Source: Sorangiineae bacterium NIC37A_2
GTDB lineage: Bacteria; Myxococcota_A; Polyangia; Polyangiales; Polyangiaceae
Direction of reading: 5' to 3'
DNA: 64,000 nt
NCBI GenBank assembly: GCA_002085155.1
Contig: NASX01000018.1
Span: forward strand, 1 to 64,000
Positions 9,943-18,901 of this stretch are shown here, piece after piece. Every line of letters begins with the position of its first letter. Within the stretch, counting starts at the first letter, position 1. Under the pieces are notes generated by a model. That model made no database searches. It was not told the origin of the DNA and saw only the letters and a list, made by a program, of their open reading frames with translations. Position numbers and translations under genes: made by a program.

Positions 9943-10584
9943 ATGCGTTTTCTCTGCATCTCCGACATCCAAGGCAACGTAAGAGCCCTTCAGACACTCC
10001 TCGAAGAAGCCGACGCCCGCGGCTTCGACCAGCTGATCGTGTGCGGAGACATCTGTTGGCCCGGGGAAGATCCCCTCGAGGTGTGGAAGATCCTGGCCGC
10101 GCGTAACGCCGTGTGTGTCCAAGGGTTAGGTGACCGAGCCCTCGCGACCATTGACGCCAAGAAGCTCGCAGGGGCGACGCCCGAGGAACGGGCGCGCGTG
10201 GAGCGCCTCAAGACCACCAAAAGAGAGCTCGGCGAGCTCATCTTGGCCCGGCTGGCGAAACTTCCGCCGATCGTGCGGCTCCCGCTCGAGTCCGGCCACA
10301 CCATGGTCGTTGTGCATGGGAGTCCCCGCGATCCCACAAGCTCGATCACGCGCGACATGACAGAGGAAGAGCTCATGTATGCGCTCGGCGACGAGCCCGG
10401 CGATTTAGTGATTTGTGGCTCGAGTCACGAGCAGTTCGAAGGCAAAGTCGGCGACGTGCACATCGCGAGCGTGGGCTCGGTGGGAGAGGCGCCCGGAGGC
10501 ACTCACGCCCTCGGGGCTTTCGTCGATTCCGGGCAGCTCGGCTACCAGGTGACGTTCCTCGAAGTACCGCTCACTTCTTCCTGA
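9943..10584 (+). CDS. Calcineurin-like metallophosphoesterase with altered metal motifs
   Basis: A 213-aa protein with the general outline of the MPE fold (YfcE/DUF2437-like). Several metal ligands differ from the family consensus. Motif I is SDIQGN (Asp8, with Gln10 in place of His); motif II CGDICWP is intact (Asp36); motif III is GLGD (Leu62-Gly63 in place of Asn-His). Motif IV VVHGSP keeps His125; motif V is GSSH, with Ser160 replacing the first His and His162 kept. Either the enzyme uses fewer or other metals, or it has become a non-catalytic relative. It follows hemB by 42 bp and may be co-transcribed. No strong ribosome binding site is seen before ATG 9943. Confidence 0.7.
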   Translation: MRFLCISDIQGNVRALQTLLEEADARGFDQLIVCGDICWPGEDPLEVWKILAARNAVCVQGLGDRALATIDAKKLAGATPEERARVERLKTTKRELGELILARLAKLPPIVRLPLESGHTMVVVHGSPRDPTSSITRDMTEEELMYALGDEPGDLVICGSSHEQFEGKVGDVHIASVGSVGEAPGGTHALGAFVDSGQLGYQVTFLEVPLTSS

Positions 10585-10626
10585 GCGTCTCAACCCCAAA
10601 GCCAGAGCGCGCGGGCGGGCAGAGCC

Positions 10627-11427
10627 TTACACCGCGGCGCGCAGCGCCCGCACCAGGTCCGCCACACGGCGCGGCGCGTCACTCGGATCCCCGGCCGCGA
10701 CAGCCCGAATCAGTGCCGTCCCGACCACAACCCCGCTGGCTCCAGCGCCCGCAGCCTGGCGCGCTTGCTCCGGACTTCCGATCCCAAAGCCCACCACGGC
10801 GGGGATCGAGGACAAGCGCTCCAGTTCGGCGGCGTGGGCCCCAGCCTCGGCGAGAGGCGCGGTGCCGGTGCCCGTCACGCCTGCAACAGAGACGTAATAG
10901 ATGAACCCGCTCGCGCCGCGCTCGAGGATCTTCTTCGCCCGCGCCTCGTCGGTCGTCGGCGCGATGAGCGGAATGATCGAAAGCTCACGAGCCGAGGCCT
11001 GAGCCCTGAGGGAGTCGCCTTCTTCCGGTGGAAGGTCGACGAGGAGCAAGCCGTCGCCGCCCGCTTCGGCCCAGTCGCTCACCGCCTTCGCCTCTCCGTA
11101 CGAGAGGATCGGGTTATAGTAAGAGAAAAGGACCATCGGCTCCTGCCGTACTTTGCGGAGGCGCGCTCCGAGCGCGATCGCTGCTTTCAGCGAACCACCG
11201 CTTTGGATCGCTTCAAAGCTCGCCTTTGCGATCACCGGGCCGTCCGCCGTCGGATCGCTGAAGGGCACCCCGAGTTCGAGGATGTCCGCCCCTGCCTCAA
11301 GGGCCGCTAGCGCGCACTCATAGCTCACCTCGAGGTTCGGATAACCCACGGTCAGGTAAGCAATCAGGACCTTCTTGCCTTCGGCGCGCCGCGCCTCGAA
11401 CTTCTGACGAATGCGAGGAGAGCTCAT
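10627..11427 (-). CDS. trpA: Tryptophan synthase alpha chain
   Basis: A 266-aa TIM-barrel subunit that cleaves indole-3-glycerol phosphate to indole, which is channelled to TrpB. Catalytic acids are seen in [17 protein letters not shown] (Glu and Asp). The phosphate-binding segments [13 protein letters not shown] and GFGIGSPEQ are present. ATG 11427 is chosen over an upstream possibility at 11496 because a perfect AGGAGG lies 7 bp before it, within the end of trpB. The start overlaps the trpB stop as ATGA, indicating translational coupling and balanced alpha/beta production. Confidence 0.97.
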   Translation of the reverse strand: MSSPRIRQKFEARRAEGKKVLIAYLTVGYPNLEVSYECALAALEAGADILELGVPFSDPTADGPVIAKASFEAIQSGGSLKAAIALGARLRKVRQEPMVLFSYYNPILSYGEAKAVSDWAEAGGDGLLLVDLPPEEGDSLRAQASARELSIIPLIAPTTDEARAKKILERGASGFIYYVSVAGVTGTGTAPLAEAGAHAAELERLSSIPAVVGFGIGSPEQARQAAGAGASGVVVGTALIRAVAAGDPSDAPRRVADLVRALRAAV

Positions 11428-12638
11428 TTCGCCTCCTTCTTCGCCAGATAGTCGAGATAGGTCACAAGGTCCTTGTCGCCGCGCCCCGAGAGGCACACCA
11501 AGATGCGAGGCGGGCGCCCGAGGCGCTTCGTCTCGCGTTCACTCACTTCCGTGAGCGCTGCGATGGCGTGGGCGGTCTCAAGAGCGCAGATGATGCCCTC
11601 GGTGCGCGTGAGATCGAGAGCCGCATTGAGAGCAGCCTCATCCCCGACAGCGAGATACGTCGCTCGCCCGAGCTCCTGAAGATAGGCGTGTTCGGGACCC
11701 ACTCCCGGGTAGTCGAGACCAGCGCTCACCGAGTGCGCCTCGAGCACCTGGCCATTTTCGTCCTGCATGATCCGAGTGAGCGAACCGTGGAGCACCCCAA
11801 CGCCACCCGCGTTCAGGGGCGCTGCGTGGTGTCCGGTCTCGATACCGTGCCCAGCCGCCTCCACGCCGTACAGGGCAACGTCTGTGTGCGGCACGAAGTC
11901 CGCGAAGATGCCGATGGCGTTCGAGCCGCCGCCCACGCAAGCAACGACCGCATCCGGGAGCTTCTGATCGAGCTGTCCGAACTGTTCGAGAGCCTCGGCA
12001 CCGATCACCCGCTGCAAATCGCGCACGAGGCTCGGATAGGGGTGGGGGCCGGCGGCAGAGCCCACGCAGTAGTGAGTCGTGCGCACATTGGTCACCCAGT
12101 CTCGGAGCGCCTCATTCATGGCGTCCTTGAGCGTGCGCGAGCCTGACTCGACCGGGATCACCCGAGCGCCGAGCATCTTCATACGCCCGACGTTCGGAGC
12201 CTGACGCTCGACGTCGACCGCACCCATATACACCTCACAGGGAAGCCCGAGCACGGCACAAGCCGTGGCCGTCGCAACTCCATGCTGTCCGGCGCCCGTC
12301 TCGGCGATGATGCGCGTCTTGTTCAGCCTCTTGGCGAGCAAGACCTGGCCGAGGGCGTTATTGATCTTGTGCGCTCCGGTGTGGCAGAGATCTTCGCGCT
12401 TCAGCCAGATTTCGGCGCCGGGAGCTCCGCGCGACGTGAGGAGCGCGCCGAGCTGATGGGCGCGGGTCACGGGCGTCGGCCGCCCGACATAGCTCGCCAA
12501 GAGGCCGCGCCACTCGTCCTGGAACTCCTTCGTCGGTACGATTTCTTCGTACGCGCGCGTGAGTTCTTCCAGCGCCGGTACAAGCGTTTCAGCGACGAAA
12601 CGCCCGCCGTATTGACCGAAATATCCAGCCTGAGCCAT
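11424..12638 (-). CDS. trpB: Tryptophan synthase beta chain
   Basis: A 404-aa PLP enzyme that condenses indole with serine to give tryptophan. The PLP lysine is in HTGAHKINN (Lys91), and the phosphate loop GGGSNAIG is near residue 233. It follows trpF by 6 bp and overlaps trpA by 4 bp. The remaining trp genes (E, G, D, C) are not in the window, so the pathway is split in this genome. This is the standard trpB1 type, not trpB2. Confidence 0.97.
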   Translation of the reverse strand: MAQAGYFGQYGGRFVAETLVPALEELTRAYEEIVPTKEFQDEWRGLLASYVGRPTPVTRAHQLGALLTSRGAPGAEIWLKREDLCHTGAHKINNALGQVLLAKRLNKTRIIAETGAGQHGVATATACAVLGLPCEVYMGAVDVERQAPNVGRMKMLGARVIPVESGSRTLKDAMNEALRDWVTNVRTTHYCVGSAAGPHPYPSLVRDLQRVIGAEALEQFGQLDQKLPDAVVACVGGGSNAIGIFADFVPHTDVALYGVEAAGHGIETGHHAAPLNAGGVGVLHGSLTRIMQDENGQVLEAHSVSAGLDYPGVGPEHAYLQELGRATYLAVGDEAALNAALDLTRTEGIICALETAHAIAALTEVSERETKRLGRPPRILVCLSGRGDKDLVTYLDYLAKKEAK

Positions 12639-12644
12639 CGGGGG

Positions 12645-13316
12645 TCAGGACCCTATCTCAGAACCGGACCCCTCGCCAATCGAGCCCGCCCGCGCTTGCT
12701 CGATGAAAGCGCGGACAAGTCGAAGGTCCTTCTGCCCCGGCGACGACTCAACGCCACTCGCCGTGTCCACACCGAAGGGCCTGACGAAACGCACCACGCG
12801 GGCCACGTTGTCCGGCCGGAGCCCTCCCGCCACGACCAGAGGACGCTTCCGCGCCAGGTCCGTGACCAGCGCCGGATCAAAAGAATGCCCAGTTCCGCCC
12901 AAAACCCCGTCGACCTTCGCATCCACCAGCAAGCGATCCCCGGCGTCCTCGAGGGCGCCCGCGAGATCCGCCTCGGACTGGATGCGAAGAGCCCGGTAGG
13001 CCGCGAGGCCTTCCGCAAGGAGCGCCGCGACGAAGCTCGGGTCCTCGTCCCCATGGAGCTGGACTCGATCGAGCTTGAGCTCCCGAGCCATGCTCACCAC
13101 CTCCGGCAGACTCATGCCCGCAAAAACGCCCACCCACTCGACGGACGCGGCCGCGTCGGGCACCGAGCTCATGATGGCGGCGGCGCGCTCCCGGCTGACA
13201 AAACGCGGCGAACTTTGCACGAAGTTGAGCCCAATGGCGTCCGCGCCGAGTCGAACCACTTCGCGCGCGTCCTCTTCTCGGGTCACGCCGCAGATCTTGA
13301 TCCAGAGGGAAGCCAT
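12645..13316 (-). CDS. trpF: Phosphoribosylanthranilate isomerase
   Basis: A 223-aa TIM-barrel enzyme, the Amadori rearrangement step of tryptophan synthesis. The catalytic Cys is in KICGVTREEDA at the N-terminus. The catalytic Asp is in the VDAKVDG segment, with phosphate-binding GGTGHSFD and AGGLRPDNV loops. ATG 13316 gives the usual start close to KICG; a GTG at 13349 would add 11 residues. It is the first gene of the trpFBA cluster. A GC hairpin at 13365-13383 separates it from the upstream regulator genes. Confidence 0.93.
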   Translation of the reverse strand: MASLWIKICGVTREEDAREVVRLGADAIGLNFVQSSPRFVSRERAAAIMSSVPDAAASVEWVGVFAGMSLPEVVSMARELKLDRVQLHGDEDPSFVAALLAEGLAAYRALRIQSEADLAGALEDAGDRLLVDAKVDGVLGGTGHSFDPALVTDLARKRPLVVAGGLRPDNVARVVRFVRPFGVDTASGVESSPGQKDLRLVRAFIEQARAGSIGEGSGSEIGS

Positions 13317-13364
13317 GGCGGGCCGATCTATGACACAGCTTCCCCCCACGGGACAGGTCGCAGA

Positions 13365-13383
13365 GGCGGGCCGTCTGCCCGCC
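13365..13383 (-). terminator. GC hairpin downstream of the response regulator
   Basis: Seven-base-pair perfect stem (13365-13371 with 13377-13383) and a five-base loop, 11 bases after the response-regulator stop codon. There is no good U-run, so it may be a weak or Rho-assisted terminator dividing the GAF/regulator genes from trpF. Confidence 0.4.
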
Positions 13384-13393
13384 TTGCGCCGGG

Positions 13394-13771
13394 CTACTCG
13401 AGCTTCAGAAGCTCTTTCACAGTCGCGATCACCTGCGGAGCCTGGATCGGCTTGGTGATGTAAGCGTTCGCACCGAGCTGCAGGGCTCGCTGACGATCCT
13501 CGGAGGCTCCCTCCGTTGTGATGATCACGATGGGCGTGTCTTTATGGGTCGGGTCGCTGCGCACGCGTTTGACGAGCTTGAGCCCGTCCATGATCGGCAT
13601 GTTGATGTCCGTCAGGATGATGTCGTAGCGCGCAGAAGCGAGCTTCCGGAGACCGTCCACGCCGTCATCCGCCTCCGTGACGCGGAGATTCTTCAAGCGC
13701 CCCAGCGCGAATACGAGGAGCTGCCGCATCATCGGCGAGTCTTCAACGACTAAACAGGAGTACTCAGACAT
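13394..13771 (-). CDS. Single-domain (CheY-like) response regulator
   Basis: A 125-aa receiver domain with no output domain. The acidic pair is VEDS (Glu10-Asp11), the phospho-acceptor is Asp55 in LTDINMP, the switch Thr is in IITTEG, and the conserved lysine is Lys107 in ITKPI. It therefore looks fully phosphorylatable. It lies 53 bp downstream of the coiled-coil/GAF protein gene and is probably co-transcribed. No histidine kinase is in the window, so the partner kinase and the target are unknown. Myxobacteria use many such stand-alone receivers in chemosensory and motility systems. Confidence 0.9.
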   Translation of the reverse strand: MSEYSCLVVEDSPMMRQLLVFALGRLKNLRVTEADDGVDGLRKLASARYDIILTDINMPIMDGLKLVKRVRSDPTHKDTPIVIITTEGASEDRQRALQLGANAYITKPIQAPQVIATVKELLKLE

Positions 13772-13824
13772 GGGGGAGATGGATGCGATTCAAAAACAAC
13801 GATCAGAGAGTGTGGGAAGGGCCC

Positions 13825-14664
13825 TCAGAAGCCCGCCGAGAGGAGCGCCTCCGCGCTCGGCAACTTGTGTCCCCCGCTCTCAAAGAGGAAGGCTCCGACC
13901 AGAGCCGGCCCTGCATGCTGCCCGAGGAGCTTGAAGAGCTCAAAGTCCGTTCTGGAAAAGCGCAATTTCTGCTCGAGCAGGCGATGGATGACAAAGGCCC
14001 CGATCGCCTTGTCCGCCAAAGTCAGTGGGATGATCGCTCGAGGCTCCCCAGCCGCGGTGGACGTACCGTCCTCGTCGATCTTGGCAATTCCGGCGCTGAC
14101 CACCCCGCCCACCTTCGAGCCCTCGATGGCTAGCTCCCTCGGAATGTCATGGGGAAAGCCCTCGCCGCCGACGAACAAGAGCCGAGCTCCGTCCTCCGAG
14201 CGAAGATAGAGAGCATAAGAGGCCGCGCCGATCAGCTGGCCGAGAATATCCCGGAGCCGCTGCCAGACGCCCTGGAGCGTCAGGCTCGCGTGGAGCTGGT
14301 TCCCAGCCACGTAAAGGTTCGCAAAATGGGCGAACTCGGACTCGATCTCAATCGCGCGCTCCGACAGAGAGCCGCGGAGCTCCTCCGCCTGTTTGGTCCT
14401 CGACAGGAGCTCCGCCCGATCGCGCTCGAGGCGCTCGACCTGTTCGAGCAAACGCGCGACCCGATCGTCAGCCAAGAGCTGCGCGCGGAGGCGAGCGTTC
14501 TCTTCTTCGACCTCAAGGACCCTCTCCTTCAGCCGAGCATACTCGCTCATCAATCGCTCAGTGAGCGCTGCGCCTTGATGAAAGCTCTGAAGCAAGAGCT
14601 CGCGCTCGGTCTGGAGGTCGGGGGCGCTGCCACGAGCGCTGGACGAGTTTTTCAGATCGGACAT
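13825..14664 (-). CDS. Coiled-coil plus GAF-domain protein
   Basis: A 279-aa soluble protein from ATG 14664 (an upstream in-frame start at 14769 adds an unconvincing 35 residues). Residues about 15-105 form a long charged coiled coil (repeats such as LEQVERLERDRAELL). Residues about 115-270 resemble a GAF domain, with the typical closing segment PLTLADKAIGAFVIHRL and a C-terminal helix. No catalytic domain follows. The stand-alone response regulator is next in the same direction. Together they suggest a signalling pair in which the GAF protein binds a ligand or a partner; this is inference from domain and position only. Confidence 0.75.
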   Translation of the reverse strand: MSDLKNSSSARGSAPDLQTERELLLQSFHQGAALTERLMSEYARLKERVLEVEEENARLRAQLLADDRVARLLEQVERLERDRAELLSRTKQAEELRGSLSERAIEIESEFAHFANLYVAGNQLHASLTLQGVWQRLRDILGQLIGAASYALYLRSEDGARLLFVGGEGFPHDIPRELAIEGSKVGGVVSAGIAKIDEDGTSTAAGEPRAIIPLTLADKAIGAFVIHRLLEQKLRFSRTDFELFKLLGQHAGPALVGAFLFESGGHKLPSAEALLSAGF

Positions 14665-14897
14665 GGTCTGGACGAGTGGTCGATTCTCCCGGCGAGAAAG
14701 AGCCCAGCAGAACCCAAGATTGTTCGAAGGTAACACGCCTCTGCCCCAGCCCAAAAAACTCTGCGCCACTTGTGCGAGCCCAATCCGGGGGGCGCGCAGG
14801 CGCCCACGAGGAGCGGGCCCCGAGCTCGCTTCCTAGAGAAAAGCTCATGTGCCAAGAGCGCTTGCAATTGCGCCCTGTTTGGGGCCCGCTTCTCGGG

Positions 14898-15956
14898 ATG
14901 ACCGACTTAGGTGCACGCAAGGATGACCACCTCGACCTCGCTCTGCGGGCCGATGTGGGATTTCGTCGCACAACTTTGCTCGAAGAGGTCGAGCTCGTGC
15001 ACTCTTCCCTTCCCGAGCTCGCCTGGGAAGAAATTGATCTCAGCCTCCGTATATTTGGCAAGCGCGTCCGCGCGCCCGTGCTCATCGCCGGTATGACGGG
15101 CGGCAGTGAGCGCTCCAAGGAGATCAACCAGAAGCTCGCCGAGGTCGCCGAGTCGCGCGGCCTCGCGCTCGGCCTCGGATCACAGCGCGCGATGGTGAAA
15201 ACCGGGCGCGTCGACCCCCAGATCGCAGCCAGCTATCAGGTGCGAAATATCGCCCCGACCATCCCGATTCTCGCAAACATTGGGGCTGTCCAAGCGCGCG
15301 ACATGCCGATCGATCTGATCCAGGCTCTCATCGATTCGGTCGGAGCCGACGCTCTGTGTGTCCATTTGAATCCCGCCCAAGAACTCATTCAGAGCGACGG
15401 GGATCGCGATTTTCGCGGCTGCCTCGAGCGGATCGCCGAACTCGTCGGCACGCTCAGCACCCCGATCGTCGTCAAAGAGACCGGCAACGGCATCTCAGCG
15501 AGTGTTGCTCGAAAGTTGCGCGCCGTCGGAGTGGTCCACCTCGACGTCTCGGGGAGCGGAGGCACGAGCTGGGTCGGAGTCGAGACACACCGCGCGAAGG
15601 ATGAAGAAAGGCAGCGAGGAGAGCTCTTCTGGGACTGGGGCATTCCGACCGCAGCGAGTCTGCTCCAGGTCACAGGCGAGCGCTTCGAGACGGTGATCGC
15701 GACCGGAGGGATCCAAAATGGACTCGACGTGGCTCGCGCCCTCGCCCTGGGCGCTCACGCCGCAGGGATGGCACGCCCGGTCCTTCACGCGCTCGACCAA
15801 GGCGGAGTCGCCCGCGCCGCGCGCCTTCTTGAGCGGGTCGAGAACGAAGTCCGCACCGCCATGTTGCTCACAGGTTCGAAAAACGCCGCCGATTTGCGGG
15901 CGGTTCCCCGTGTGCTTGGTCCTCGGCTCTCCGCGTGGCAAACGAAGCGGCCGTGA
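14898..15956 (+). CDS. fni: Isopentenyl-diphosphate delta-isomerase, type II (FMN/NADPH)
   Basis: A 352-aa TIM-barrel flavoprotein that interconverts IPP and DMAPP. The start ATG 14898 places the conserved substrate motif ARKDDH at residues 6-11; longer reading upstream is not conserved. Other type II motifs are IAGMTGGS, LGLGSQRAM, VKETGNGIS and DVSGSGGTSWVGVE. It is the first gene of the mevalonate operon and is divergent from the GAF gene, with a 233-bp gap. It overlaps the start of the prenyl synthase gene. No strong ribosome binding site is visible. Confidence 0.95.
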   Translation: MTDLGARKDDHLDLALRADVGFRRTTLLEEVELVHSSLPELAWEEIDLSLRIFGKRVRAPVLIAGMTGGSERSKEINQKLAEVAESRGLALGLGSQRAMVKTGRVDPQIAASYQVRNIAPTIPILANIGAVQARDMPIDLIQALIDSVGADALCVHLNPAQELIQSDGDRDFRGCLERIAELVGTLSTPIVVKETGNGISASVARKLRAVGVVHLDVSGSGGTSWVGVETHRAKDEERQRGELFWDWGIPTAASLLQVTGERFETVIATGGIQNGLDVARALALGAHAAGMARPVLHALDQGGVARAARLLERVENEVRTAMLLTGSKNAADLRAVPRVLGPRLSAWQTKRP

Positions 15957-16993
15957 GAGCCACTACGTCCCTCAAGGACCTTCAAAAGAGGGTTCTCGTC
16001 GATCAGGAGCGCCGACTCCGCCGCCTCTTCGCCCGCGAACAGAAGCGAACCGAAAAGCTCGATCCAGAGCTCGGCGTAATGGTGAGTGTTCTGTCAGACC
16101 TGTCGCTGCGAGGAGGGAAGCGACTCAGGCCACTCCTCGCGTGCATCGGTGCTCTCTGTCACGATGCGAAGGCTGACCTCGGACCCGTCCTGGCTGCTGG
16201 CGTCTCGCTCGAACTGCTCCAGACCTACCTCCTGGTCCACGACGATTGGATGGACCAGGATGCGACGCGGCGAGGGGGACCGACTGCTCACGTTCTCTTC
16301 GAGAAGCATCACAAGTCTGCTTTTTTGGGCGAGCGGGCGGCCATCCTAACAGGCGACTACGCCATCGCCCTAGCTCAAGCGGAGCTCGCTGCTCTGCCTT
16401 GTCCCCCTCGAAACCTACGAGCAGCGCTCGCAGCCTTTGCGCGCATGCAGGTCGCCGCTGTCGAGGGCCAAAGGCTCGACTTGCTCGCGGACTCCGATCC
16501 GGAGCTGACCTACGAGCTCAAGACCGCGAGCTACACCGTGCTCGGTCCCTTGGAGCTCGGGGCCGCCCTGGCCGGCGCCACGCCGGCCCAGCTCAAGAGC
16601 TTTGAGGGTTACGCTCGCAGCGCTGGCGTAGCTTTTCAGCTCAGAGACGACCTCTTGAACGCCTTCGGGGACCCGAAGGCCACAGGAAAACCCCGCGGCT
16701 CCGATCTTCGCCAAGGCAAGAAGACGCCGCTTGTTTCGGAGGCGCTCCGTCGCCTCAAAGGACGGGACCAGAAGAAGATCCGCCTCGCGCTCGGCGCACA
16801 AGACGCGAGCCGCGCCCAGATCGACGAGGCCCTGACCCTCATCTCGGAGTCCGGAGCCAGGGAGGCCATCGAAGCCCGGATCGATGCTCTCACCCGCGCT
16901 GCACTCAAGAGCCTGAAGAGGCCTCTGATGAAGCCGCTCGGACGCTCTCTTCTCGAACAGGCCACCCATGAGCTCGTCGAGAGAAAAAGCTAA
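15953..16993 (+). CDS. Polyprenyl synthetase (farnesyl/geranylgeranyl diphosphate synthase type)
   Basis: A class I trans-prenyltransferase of about 346 aa that condenses IPP units onto DMAPP. The first aspartate-rich motif is VHDDWMDQD (near 97-101). The second is QLRDDLLNAFGD (near 231), where the last position of DDxxD is Asn, as in many bacterial members. The GGKRLRPLL segment precedes the first motif. Chain length cannot be told with confidence. The start is either GTG 15953, overlapping the fni stop as GTGA, or GTG 15935; the former is chosen for the overlap pattern used throughout this operon. Confidence 0.9.
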   Translation: MRATTSLKDLQKRVLVDQERRLRRLFAREQKRTEKLDPELGVMVSVLSDLSLRGGKRLRPLLACIGALCHDAKADLGPVLAAGVSLELLQTYLLVHDDWMDQDATRRGGPTAHVLFEKHHKSAFLGERAAILTGDYAIALAQAELAALPCPPRNLRAALAAFARMQVAAVEGQRLDLLADSDPELTYELKTASYTVLGPLELGAALAGATPAQLKSFEGYARSAGVAFQLRDDLLNAFGDPKATGKPRGSDLRQGKKTPLVSEALRRLKGRDQKKIRLALGAQDASRAQIDEALTLISESGAREAIEARIDALTRAALKSLKRPLMKPLGRSLLEQATHELVERKS

Positions 16994-16994
16994 C

Positions 16995-17879
16995 ATGGTG
17001 TCGCTCGGCCAGGCGCGCGGCAAAGCGATCCTGCTCGGCGAACACGCAGTCGTCTACGGCGTACCAGCCCTGGTCGCCGGGCTCGAGGTGGGCGCGAGAG
17101 CTCGCGCGACCATCGCTTCCGAGCTCGCCGTCGATTGGGTCGACGAGCGCCTCCCCGCGAGCGATCCTCTGTATGAAGCGCTGGCGCGGCTCACCGCTGC
17201 TTTTAACGCGCCCCCCGTCCACTTGCGCCTGGAGCTCGCGCTCCCCTCGGGCATGGGCCTCGGAGCCTCGGCCGCGCTCGGCGTCGCCGCAGCGCGCGCC
17301 GTGCGGGAGCTTGGGACCCGACCTTCGGAGCCCTTGAGCCCTGCCGTCGACGCTTGGGAGCGGGTGTTCCACGGAAACCCGAGTGGCGTCGACGCCGCAG
17401 CGGCAGAGCTCGGAGGTGTGCTCCGGTTCGTGCGGGGCGAAAAGCCAGTGCCTCTCGAGCTCAAGACATCCTTCGACCTATGTGTGTGTCTCGCGGCCCC
17501 TCCTGCGAGCACCAAAGAAATGGTCGAGCAGGTGCGGCGCGGGCGAGACCAAGATCCTGCCGCCTTCCAAGCGAAGCTCGACGAGATCGGACAACTGGTC
17601 GACGCTGGTGCTCTCGCCCTGTCGTCCGGGGACCTGGATCATCTCGGAGCGCTGATGTCTCGAAATCATGAAATTCTCCGGAGCTTTCAGCTCTCGACTG
17701 GGGAGCTCGAAAAGGCCCGCGAGCTCGCGCTCGAGGCAGGAGCGCTCGGCGCCAAGCTCACGGGCTCGGGGGGCGGAGGCGCTCTGATCGCCCTGGGCGA
17801 CCCCGGACCTATCCTTTCTGCCTGGAAAACCCAGGGGTTTGACGGCTTTTGCTCGCGCATAGGAGGCTCGCCGACGTGA
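16995..17879 (+). CDS. mvk: Mevalonate kinase (GHMP family)
   Basis: A 294-aa GHMP kinase that phosphorylates mevalonate to 5-phosphomevalonate. It begins with the typical GKAILLGEHAVVYG motif, then the ATP loop LPSGMGLGASAALG, the FHGNPSGVD segment and the C-terminal KLTGSGGGGALI motif. ATG 16995 lies 1 bp after the prenyl synthase stop; ATG 16968 is possible but adds a tail unlike the family. The 3' end overlaps the next gene by 4 bp. HGNPSGVD and the GEH start are diagnostic for mevalonate kinase, in contrast to the two other GHMP genes that follow. Confidence 0.93.
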   Translation: MVSLGQARGKAILLGEHAVVYGVPALVAGLEVGARARATIASELAVDWVDERLPASDPLYEALARLTAAFNAPPVHLRLELALPSGMGLGASAALGVAAARAVRELGTRPSEPLSPAVDAWERVFHGNPSGVDAAAAELGGVLRFVRGEKPVPLELKTSFDLCVCLAAPPASTKEMVEQVRRGRDQDPAAFQAKLDEIGQLVDAGALALSSGDLDHLGALMSRNHEILRSFQLSTGELEKARELALEAGALGAKLTGSGGGGALIALGDPGPILSAWKTQGFDGFCSRIGGSPT

Positions 17880-18901
17880 CCAAGGAGAGCTCCCCGGGTA
17901 CGGCCCGCGCCGTAGCCCACGCGAACATTGCCCTCGCGAAATATTGGGGCAAGTCCGAGCGCGGTGACAACCTCACGGCTGTCCCGAGCCTGTCATTGAC
18001 GCTCGACGCGCTCACAACACGCTCCCAAGTCTCCTTTGACGCTTCACTGAAGAGCGACGAGGTCATCCTGGGCGGCAAGACGCTCGGCGGGCGGGAGCTC
18101 ACAAGGGTCACAGAGCTGCTCGACCGTGTGAGGAAAGCCGCAGGTGAATCCCGCTTCGCCCGCGTCGACAGCATCAACAACTTTCCGACAGCAGCCGGTC
18201 TTGCCTCCAGCGCGTCGGGTTTCGCGGCCCTTGCTGTGGCTGCACGCGCCGCGGCGGGTTTGCCCGCGAGCGACAAGGATGCGTCGAAGCTCGCTCGACA
18301 GTCTTCTGCCTCCGCGGCGCGCTCGATCTTCGAGGGTTTCGTCGAGTTGCTCGAAGATACCGACTCCGCTGAGCCGGTCGCTCCGAGCAGCCACTTTGAC
18401 GTCTGCATGTTGGTCGCGATCGTCCAGCAGGAACGAAAAGACGTCTCCTCGACGGGCGGCATGGAGCAAACACGCCTGACCTCACCTTACTATCGAGGCT
18501 GGCTCGAGGCCGCGCCTCCCCTCTTCCGGGAGATCAAACAAGCCCTGCTCGCCAGGGATTTTGAGCGTCTGGCTTGGGGTATGGAGCGCTCCACGCTCCT
18601 CATGCACGCGTCGATGTTCGGCGCCGACCCTCCGATCGTCTACTTCAAGCCGACCAGCGTCGAGCTCATCCACGCCATCAAGAACCGCCGAGCCGGGGGG
18701 CACCCCGAGGCGTTCACCCTCGACGCAGGGCCCAATGTCAAAGTGCTTACGCTCGCGAGCCACGCAGCCAAAACCGAAGAGTTTTTGCTCAGAGTGCCCG
18801 GCGTCACGCGAGTGATCGTGTGCCGCCCCGGGCCTCGAGCAGCGCTCTTGTCGCTCGATGGGCCGCTCTCCGAAGCACGGCGGACGGACGCTGCACCATG
18901 A
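17876..18901 (+). CDS. mvaD: Diphosphomevalonate decarboxylase
   Basis: A 341-aa GHMP-fold enzyme that makes IPP from diphosphomevalonate by ATP-dependent decarboxylation. Diagnostic motifs are AHANIALAKYWGK, SINNFPTAAGLASSASGFAAL and FTLDAGPNV, which includes the catalytic Asp region. The start is a GTG at 17876, overlapping the mvk stop as GTGA, with a perfect AGGAGG 9 bases upstream (17861-17866); this decides the start against an earlier in-frame candidate at 17849. The stop overlaps the next start as ATGA. Confidence 0.95.
   Translation: MTKESSPGTARAVAHANIALAKYWGKSERGDNLTAVPSLSLTLDALTTRSQVSFDASLKSDEVILGGKTLGGRELTRVTELLDRVRKAAGESRFARVDSINNFPTAAGLASSASGFAALAVAARAAAGLPASDKDASKLARQSSASAARSIFEGFVELLEDTDSAEPVAPSSHFDVCMLVAIVQQERKDVSSTGGMEQTRLTSPYYRGWLEAAPPLFREIKQALLARDFERLAWGMERSTLLMHASMFGADPPIVYFKPTSVELIHAIKNRRAGGHPEAFTLDAGPNVKVLTLASHAAKTEEFLLRVPGVTRVIVCRPGPRAALLSLDGPLSEARRTDAAP

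Noticed and set aside
18574-18897. Upstream in-frame extension of phosphomevalonate kinase
   Set aside because: The extension lies within mvaD and is Arg-rich and unlike the family; the ATG overlapping the mvaD stop gives the conserved GHMP N-terminus.
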